A stretch of 64,000 bases of DNA, from contig NC_081409.1 of the NCBI RefSeq assembly GCF_030272615.1, positions 19,722,260 through 19,786,259 on the forward strand. Direction: 5' to 3'. The position numbers and the translations under genes are program-made. The DNA comes from Cryptomeria japonica (taxonomy: Eukaryota; Streptophyta; Pinopsida; Cupressales; Cupressaceae). Below, one piece after another: positions 56,868 through 64,000 of this stretch. The notes under the pieces are model-generated. The model made no database searches. It was not told the DNA's origin and was given only the letters and a program-made list of their open reading frames with translations. Within the stretch, counting starts at the first letter, position 1. The number at the start of each line of letters is the position of its first letter.

Positions 56868-57291
56868 TGTTGGCATTGCATGAAGATTGCATTGGAGAAG
56901 TATAGTGTTGTCATTGATGTCAATTGCAACCAGTAATGAAACAAGTATAGCTACTGGTAATGATGTAGTAAAGAAACCGGTCTTGATGCAGTGAAGATCA
57001 ATTGTTAACCCTAACCAGTTGAGATGCAGAACCTTAACTGATGAAGTTTGGAGATCAGTTATGATGATATATGACCGAATGATTATCGGTGATGAAGATG
57101 CCACGTAAGTATGTTGCATGTGATGAGTTTTGAAGGATTTGGCACGTAAGAGATAATCATTTATCTTCAGAATGATCAAACGCATAGTATGAAGTGACAA
57201 ATGTGTGATGAGTTATATATTCAAAGTGCGGTGATCCAGGAGTGGTTGTAGATGCTTAGAATAATGTAATGTTGATTGCATGTTGTGTGTG
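56868..57291 (+). mobile_element. Copia-4 LTR fragment
   Basis: Begins TGTTGGCATTGCATG and carries TTGTCATTGATGTCAA at 56908-56923, 40 bp in. It is cut off where Tat-P2 begins. No duplication found. Identified only by the start and the shared motif. Confidence 0.55.
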
Positions 57292-57295
57292 TGAA

Positions 57296-57965
57296 AAGTG
57301 GACCTGTATCTGTATCTGGAATACACAACACTTCAATTAAGTCATTAGATGCATGGTTACTAAATCAATAATCAATGAATAATAACCCATTACAAAGCGA
57401 CCCATTGCCTTCTAGTAGATGCGAGTTTATATTGCTCTCAAATTGCTAAGCTATCCACTGACTAGACAACACCTAAATGAAGGATTTTTATCTATACGAG
57501 CATGGATTTAAGCTAGATGGATGCAAGATTTAAGCTAGATAAGCAAGGTTAATATAACATGATTTAAGAAATATATGAATATTTAAGCTAAATGATTTAA
57601 GCAATATGAAATAACTAATATGCAATATCTCAATGCAAATTCTCAATAAACCTAGAGCAAAAACAACATAATAACAATATATTCTCCAAGGTCTTTGAAT
57701 GAGAGATGAGAGCCTGAATTTATAGAAAATTTAGAAAGAAACCAACGAATGAGATCAAATGATGATGAGCGGTCAAGATTTTCCAAGAGGAAGCACAATC
57801 CAGGTGAATTGATGTGATTGGATGCTTTTCTTTGTTTTAAAGGAAATTGAACAAAAATTAAGATAAAATCAGGAAAAAAATGATTTATTCTCTATTTCAT
57901 TCAATTTTAATATTTAATTGTTTTAATTGCTTTCTTTGAGATTATTTATCAATTTTTAATTGAGA
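57296..57965 (-). mobile_element. Tat-P2 3' LTR, internally deleted
   Basis: About 670 bp matching the reverse complement of roughly 14930-15559. It ends at CCACTTTTCACACACA like Tat-P1. The join near 57966 links sequence like that at 14512-14524 (TAAACCAACACGCTG) to mid-LTR sequence. Confidence 0.8.
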
Positions 57966-58168
57966 TTCAGCGTTGGTTTATTGAGAAATTGAGCGCAAAT
58001 TGAAGAAAGAATGAGATTTTGATGAAAAACACCAAGTGGTCAAAATTTTGGAAATTGACTAGCAGAATGATCTCAAATTTTGATTTCGATCTCGAAAATG
58101 GAATCAGTTCGAGCAAATTAGCTAAGGGTACAATTTTCATGTCGATTGGAGCAAGTTAGGGTTTTGGC

Positions 58169-58177
58169 TATATATGG
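58169..58177 (+). promoter_or_regulatory. TATA box of the Tat-P2 PMD gene
   Basis: TATATATGG in GGCTATATATGGGG, 81 bp before the exon-1 ATG at 58250. It matches Tat-P1 in sequence and spacing. Confidence 0.65.
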
Positions 58178-58324
58178 GGTAAAAGTGTCATTTTCAATTC
58201 ATTTTAACCCTCCAAGTTTGAAAATTCAGAAAACCTTATGTGAAGAAAAATGGTGGTTCCCACTCATATGCATTGATTCAAGTGCCAGAAATGACATAAT
58301 CGACCTCAGAACTATGAGCCAGGG

Positions 58325-58792
58325 GTAAGTGATCTATCTTAATCCTGTTATTCATTTCATTTTTGAATTTTTTTGTTGAAAATTTCAATTTTTTTGCAAA
58401 GTTTAGGTCAGGCATTTTTGGTTTGTCGTGCGAGACAGGATCCTGTCTCGTACAACAAACTAATTAAGTCTTTTTTGTCATTTAAAGTGACCAATTTTGT
58501 CATACTGTGCCTACCCTTATGTCATATGATAACATTCAAAAGAGCCCCTTTTGTCATCCGTTGGCTAGTCTTCTGTCATATCGGAGTCTTTTGTCATACT
58601 AGGCCTATTTCTGACTCATATGAGTTTTTGCCCCTATGATGTTTTGTCATTTTGAAAACAGTGAGCATTTTTGAAGGTGCAAACTTGAAATTTTGATTGT
58701 GCAATTTACGTAGTTGAATTTACATGATGTTTTACTTCTCTTATATGCTTATTTGAAATATTTTTTGATGCTCCATTGTTTGATTTTTGTAG
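58325..58792 (+). other. Phase-0 intron of the Tat-P2 PMD gene
   Basis: 468 bp, GGG|GTAAGTGATC to TTTTTGTAG|GTTCGATT. Same donor, phase and position as in Tat-P1 (465 bp). It contains the 20-nt palindrome (58431-58450) and about six TTTTGTCAT-like repeats between 58470 and 58655. Confidence 0.75.
58431..58450. repeat. Perfect 20-nt palindrome (Tat-P2 copy)
   Basis: CGAGACAGGATCCTGTCTCG, identical to 12461-12480. Confidence 0.9.
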
Positions 58793-60583
58793 GTTCGATT
58801 GCCTTATGTGTTGTTCAGATATGTATATCCACCGATGATGACCTTAGTGTGTTGATTGTTAGAGGTTGATCGGGTACATATTGATTTTTGCGAATTGACC
58901 CACCTTCTTGATTTACCTAATATTCGTGTGAATCACAATATGCTGACCACATTAGTTGAGAGATTCCACTCAGAGCATAACACATTTCATTTTCTAGTTG
59001 GGGAGATGACCATCACTCCCAAGGATGTGTACAAGGTTCTTCGTATCCCTTTTGCTAGGGATAAGGTTGATTATGATGCAGCGCAGCTTCCTGGGTTACT
59101 AGTTGTCAGACATGTTTTCAGGGATCTTGATATTTTGACACGTTCTATTAGTTGGGACATGATGATGGGCAGGTACAGTGAGGACTTTCAACTTGCTTGC
59201 GTCTTGGCAGGTTTTATTGGCTGTTTTCTGATGCCAAATAGGGGACAATAGGGATTTTTGTGTGGATGGGGTAGGATGTTAGAGAGGCTTATTAAGACCC
59301 CCCAGAGATTAGGCTGGGGTTCTTGTATATTAGCACACATGTATCACGAGATGCATGAGATTGTATATAGGGAGGGGAAGAGTATGGCTACAGGAGTTTT
59401 AATTTTATAGGTATGGACCTGGGATCACCTTCCAGTTTGTAGGCTGATTGTAAATGACGGTAGGGATCCTGGTCAGCCCATTATATACAGATATTCAGGA
59501 TATGTTACTCAGCCCCATCTGGGCAAGACAAATTTTTGGAGACGACAGCTGGATGACTTGATAGTCGTGATATGGAGACCATATAGGGGTCTAGAGTCAT
59601 GGGACGATTGGAGGATTGTTCACAGGGATTTGTTCATGACTCGACCACTCATTGGTAGATCATAGATTGTAGTTGAGTGATTCATTATTTCCTGAGTGAT
59701 GAGGCAGTATGGCAGACCTCAGGGGATCTCATAGGAGTTCACTGCATACGCCCATTATGTAGATGAGGAGAGGTAGGGATGGGCACCAAGATTATCTTAT
59801 GCCTTGAGCATGCAGGAACTGACTGGATTACAACATCTCAGATGGGACTATATGGATGATGTTGCATATGTGGGGGTATTGCCCCAGTATAGGGATTGGT
59901 TCCAGCAACATCCATTCTTGAGATTTACGGATCCGTCTGAGCAGGCACCTCGCATAGAGGAGGTAGAGGATGATGCCCCTATACAGGGATAGGGACATGG
60001 ATAGAGGAATGGACAGAGAAGTGAGGCTCTAAGATGAGCAGGTGGTGATCCTGGTGCTAACAGCTATAGGGTACCAGCTAGTGGTAGGCAGCAGAGAGGA
60101 GAGGGCATATCCTTAGGGATGGTTGGAGTGAGACTTGGTAGAGTGAGAGTGCTAGAGGGTGGAGGAGAGGAGGAGAGAGCATCACCGAGACAGGTTTGGC
60201 AGAGGAGGGAGGAGTAGGGGAGAGCCAGAGGCGGAGAGCCTACGAGGGATGAGGGGGCCGACACTATGCGGTTGATGAGAGCATTCCTAGCAAGGTTACA
60301 GTCACAACTAACAGTGGCACACACTTAGTTGGCATAGTGAGACCGTCAATTAGCAGAGATAAGAGCTGAGCAAGACTCTTTGCAATAGGAGGTTCTTCAT
60401 CAAATGAGTCGGGCATCCTATTATGTTGTGGCTTACAGTGTAGCAGTTCTAGTAGCGCAGTAGGTTGTACCATATTCATAGTGTATGGCTCGATCAGAGG
60501 GAGCTCAGACACCTAGGCAGGATCTCGGTGAGCAGGCTCCACCTCCTCCACCAACTGGCAATGAGGGAGAGGTAGAGAGCTAG

Positions 60584-62175
60584 ATCTTTTGTGTACCTCT
60601 TAGATTTTTTTGTAGACACACCCATTTTTTGTAGCCCTTATGATTCTTGCTCTGATGGGAGTTTGTATTTGACAATCGACATTATTTTGTACCCTGAGAC
60701 TTGATCATTATATATATGAGATCTTGATTTGACTTCATTGTATTTGTGTCAATCAATTTATGAGATGCTTTTCTATATGATTTATTCTATATGTATGCAT
60801 ATCTATTGAGTATGGATGTATGTAATGCAGATGGATATGGATGTTTATTTTTGTTTCTTTTTATGCAAATAAATGAGGAGAATGGGCAACTAGTAATGAA
60901 AATGTTTATTTTTCTTCATGCAATAATATGAATGCAAATAAGTATAAAATGAAAATGTATGGATCTATATAAGAGGCTCATGTATGTAGCTAACATCTCA
61001 ATACACAAGTACTCGATCTGAGAAAATATGAAGAAGAAACCACTTAGCTAAGAAATGATGATGTTTCCAATTCTCATTTAGAAGATAAAGAGATCATTGT
61101 TATCATGTCAAAATTACTTGAAATGCATAAAGTGCAGAATGAAATGCAAAATGAGATGCAACCTAAACCTAGTCACTGGATTTGAAAAGCTTAATTTTCA
61201 TCATTGAGCATTTTACAACCACAACAGGTAGATTAGAGTTTCTCGCTTTTCATGTGCAATATTAATTATCTTGTCCACAATGACCCTTTTTTCGTTCATA
61301 TCCCTGGATAGATTTCATAGGGACCTGGATTGCATGATAAAGAAATTCCCTCAAAACAGACAAAGAAATGATGGGAACCCCCTTATAGCATTCAAATAAG
61401 CGGAGTCAAGGTATGTGTGGCGAATTCACCTTAATGTGAAGGCACTTATCACAGACACCTAGCTGATTAGATGTTTTCAGATCATCGGAATCATTCCTAC
61501 AAGCAAAAAACAAAGAAAATATTATGCCCCCAATCCTTGCTCCTCTTAGTCAAGATAGACTTCCTCGAGTTACTCAGAGGGAATAATAAGCAGAAGACAA
61601 TGTAAAAGACAACACACAAAGAAAATTTCATGCATATCTCAAACAATTTAGTGATTGTTTTCAATAGTCTTGTTTTGCTTATGTACTGAGTGATAAAACT
61701 CTTAAGTAGTTAGGAGACAGGTGACTGACTCGGAGTGGATGATCAAGTATCACTAACATAAAGATGACTTGGTTGACACTACTTAGGACATTTAAATTGA
61801 TTAGTCGATCACCCTAAGACTAGGCCAATGATCGGTTTCAAGTCATGAGGGTTTTAAAAGAACAGGATGTCACAAAAGTGACTGAAAGTTATGTACAAAC
61901 AAAATCAAATAATTGCATGAAAGCGGAAATGCCAACATTGCATTGATAGATGGAGCGCTTGAGTACAAGAGGCACCTATTTGTCAGGTTTTCACTTGCTT
62001 GGTAGAGATTCCTTTTTTTTTTAACCAAGGTGCCTGTTTGCTAGGTTTTCACCAAGGCATTTTCTCTCTTTTTCCCTTTTTTTTTTTTCTTTTTTTTTTT
62101 TGAATTTCTTCAGGACTTTTTTTGAGGATTTCTTCAGGAATTTTTAGCTACATAGGCTACTGGAGCAAAGAATAT
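60584..62175. other. Spacer between convergent PMD gene and pol (Tat-P2)
   Basis: 1592 bp, homologous in reverse to 2769-4346. No gene. A long pyrimidine run on the plus strand (about 62026-62103) is the purine tract of the pol strand. Confidence 0.7.
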
Positions 62176-63303
62176 TTAGGTGAAGAATTTCTTCAGGTGG
62201 ATGGTGTTGATTGGTTGATGGAGTTGTTCTCCTTCCAATGTTGAGAGTTGAATTGCACTAGAGCCAAACACTGCAGTAACGATTTAGGGACCCACCCAGT
62301 TGGGTTCAAACTTCCCTTTGTTGTCTTGAAACTATTGATTCTTAGGATTTTCTCTCAGAACAAGGTCACCAACCTGAAATTCTCATTGTCGAACCTTTTT
62401 GTTATAACCTCTAGACATTCTCTTTTGATATGCTCTTAGATGATCAAAGGTGACTTGTCGACGTTCATCCAACAATTCGAGTTCTTGCAATCTAGCTATT
62501 CTGTAGTCTTCATCAATAATAAGACCTTGCAAAGAAAATCTTAGAGATGGTATTTCCACTTCAACAGGTAATACTGCTTCGGACCCATACACCAAAGAAA
62601 AAGGTGTAGCCCCAGTAGGTGTTCTGATACTTGTTCTATAAGCCCACAGGGTAGGATTGAGCTGTAGATGCCAATCCTTTCTAGATTTATTGACTGTTCT
62701 GTGTAAGATAGTCAATAGATTCTTGTTAGATGCTTCAGCTTGTCCATTACCTTGAGGGTAGTACACAGATGACCAGTGTTGTTTTATTTTGAATTTTTCG
62801 TAGAGTTCATTTAGATCTTTATTCTTGAATTGTCCTCCATTGTTAGTTATAATGGATGAAGGTATACCATACCTGTAGATGATATAATTAATAATGAACA
62901 AGGCTACTTGTTTACCAGTTGCTTTGATGAGTGGAACCGCTTCTACCCACTTAGTAAAGTACTTAGTGGTAGTTATAATAAACTTGTGTCCGTTAGATGA
63001 AGCAGGATATATTTGGCCAATTAGATCAAATGCCAACTGTTGAAAGGGCCAGTGTGTAACAAAGGGTATGAGATCCCTTGCTGGAGCATGTATAAGGTGC
63101 CCATGTAGCTGACACTTTTCATAGGTTTTAGAAAATTTTATAGATTCTTTCTCCATGTCTGGCCATTAGTAGCCAGCCCTTAGTAGTTTCTGTGCTAAAG
63201 TTAGACCGTTCGAATGGGATCCACAAACACCTTCATGGACTTCGGATAAAGTGCACTAAGACACCTTAGTTTCTAGACATCTAAGAAAAGTACTATCTAA
63301 ACC
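62176..63303 (-). pseudogene. pol: Tat-P2 integrase
   Basis: In one frame with the upstream RNase H to TAA 62176-62178. HEGVCGGSH-like zinc region with TYEKCQLHGH, FDLIGQIYPASS (first Asp), SSIITNNGGQF where the second Asp is Asn, and YPQGNGQAEASNK (Glu). ALWAYRTSIRTPTGATPFSL and the C-terminal module to HLKKFFT follow. Few stops; the best-preserved integrase of this family here, except for the Asp-to-Asn change shared with Tat-P1. Confidence 0.9.
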
Positions 63304-64000
63304 TCACCTAAATACGTCATTAGTAATGATGACATACCATGATGCATTTTGGATTAGGTTTCTTTTTTCATTTTGAGAAAGATTAGTAGGGACAACTTGG
63401 TCACACAGGTAAGAGTAAATGTGGTTGTAGCGAGATGAGTCATGTCCAATAATAGAACAAACCATTTGGGACTCGAGAGAATCATAGGTAGGATAATGTA
63501 ACTCTTCCACTAGAAATTCAAAGTAGAAATTGGATTCCTGTAGCTCTGGTATAGACACCAAGGTGGCCATTGCATCCATTGCTCTATTGGCTGACCTGGG
63601 GATCTGCTGAAATGATACGAAGGTAAAGAATTTCTTGAGATCATCCACCATTCTTTTGTAAGGCATCATTTTCTCATCTCTTGTTTGATATAGATCATTG
63701 ATTTGGTTGATAATGAGTTGAGAATCTCCATAGATGTGTAATTCAACAATCTTCCACTCGATGGCCAGCTTGATCTCATTTACCAAAGCTTTATATTCTG
63801 CAATGTTGTTTGTGCAAGGGAAGAGAATCTTGTAATCTTTTGGAATTGAATATTTTTGAGGAGTAATAAAAAGTATTCCGGCACTAGAACCATTTTGAGT
63901 GAAAGACCCCTCAAAGAACATCTTCCATGATTGTTGAGTAAGGTGCATGATTGATTCATCTAGAAATTCTATATGCAGAGGTTGATTGTCTTCAAGTGGA
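63304..64000 (-). pseudogene. Tat-P2 archaeal-type RNase H (cut by window edge)
   Basis: WKMFFEGSFTQNGSSAGIL shows Glu where the first catalytic Asp is usual; NNIAEYKALVNEIKLAIEW has the Glu; HIYGDSQLIINQIN the second Asp; RSANRAMDAMATLVS the last acidic block. It lies directly before integrase, the ordinary Tat order. The frame continues beyond the window. TAG at 63304-63306 separates it from integrase. Confidence 0.85.

Larger units (their letters stand above)
58250..60583 (+). pseudogene. Antisense plant mobile domain (PMD) gene of Tat-P2
   Basis: Exon 1 58250-58324 (25 codons), intron 58325-58792, exon 2 58793-60583 (597 codons with the stop), one frame without net indel. The PMD block reads LVERFHSEHNTFHFLVGEMT, then TPKDVYKVLRIPFARDK, VRHVFRDLDILTRSI, ACVLAGFIGCFLMPN, and later LRWDYMDDVAYVGVLPQYRD. 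The C-terminal 180 codons are Gly/Arg/Glu-rich. In-frame stops include TGA 58853-58855 and TAG 59249-59251; many are TAG. It faces pol tail-to-tail, 1.59 kb apart. The PMD family is known from MAIN/MAIL1 (gene silencing and genome stability) and from plant transposons. Function in this element unknown. Confidence 0.85.
57296..64000 (-). mobile_element. Tat-P2: second PMD-bearing Tat-type element, inverted
   Basis: The inverted relative of Tat-P1, entering from the right edge: RNase H, integrase, spacer, convergent PMD gene, then a shortened 3' LTR whose end is at 57296. Compared with Tat-P1, its 3' tail, polypurine tract and the first ~380 bp of the LTR are deleted. Homology runs end to end otherwise. 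Confidence 0.85.

Noticed and set aside
58373-58639. Open frame of 88 codons before the PMD exon
   Set aside because: Lies within the predicted intron and over the TTTTGTCAT repeats; not conserved as a frame in Tat-P1.

Overview
This window is intergenic DNA of a large, repeat-rich plant genome. Almost every base I can assign belongs to LTR retrotransposons inserted into one another. I see no host protein gene, tRNA, rRNA, CRISPR array or prokaryotic feature. A plant is certain: Tat-type and chromodomain Ty3/gypsy elements, Ty1/copia elements and a plant mobile domain (PMD) protein are all present. A gymnosperm or similar giant genome is plausible from the nesting, but I cannot prove it.

Layout. 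1-1464: 3' end of element A and its 3' LTR, inserted into a Tat-type gypsy element, Tat-P1 (1465-15559, + strand). Tat-P1 carries an RNase H/integrase remnant, a convergent antisense PMD gene, a 3' tail and a 3' LTR. It is interrupted by Copia-1 (6012-11967, TSD AGCAT) and a solo LTR of family A (12970-13750, TSD GTGCT). 15560-17190 has no assignable gene. 17191-55905: remains of Copia-3 (LTR and gag) hosting Copia-2 (18183-54863, TSD ATTCT). Copia-2 in turn hosts two insertions. The first is a solo LTR (21376-42854, TSD GTTAC), itself split by a 19.8 kb gypsy element called Giant (22251-42095, - strand, TSD GGTTC). The second is a chromovirus (44849-52782, - strand). 56868-57291: a Copia-4 LTR fragment. 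57296-64000: a second Tat-P copy (Tat-P2) in inverted orientation, running off the right edge.

Two things stand out. (1) Giant has LTRs of about 6.33 kb, and each contains one reading frame of exactly 3642 nt (1213 codons) of unrecognised function. The two frames have no net indel between them. Giant also has an archaeal-type RNase H between protease and reverse transcriptase, and its RT-tethered RNase H looks catalytically degenerate. (2) Both Tat-P copies carry, antisense and convergent to pol, what looks like a complete eukaryotic gene. It has a TATA box, a 25-codon first exon, a phase-0 GT-AG intron of 465-468 bp and a PMD exon of about 600 codons. All of this is conserved between two otherwise decayed copies.

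All copies are decayed. The six nonsense differences particular to Giant's 3' LTR ORF include five CAG/CAA to TAG/TAA changes, as expected from deamination of methylated cytosine. All boundaries were read by eye; percent divergence and family assignment need alignment and database search.
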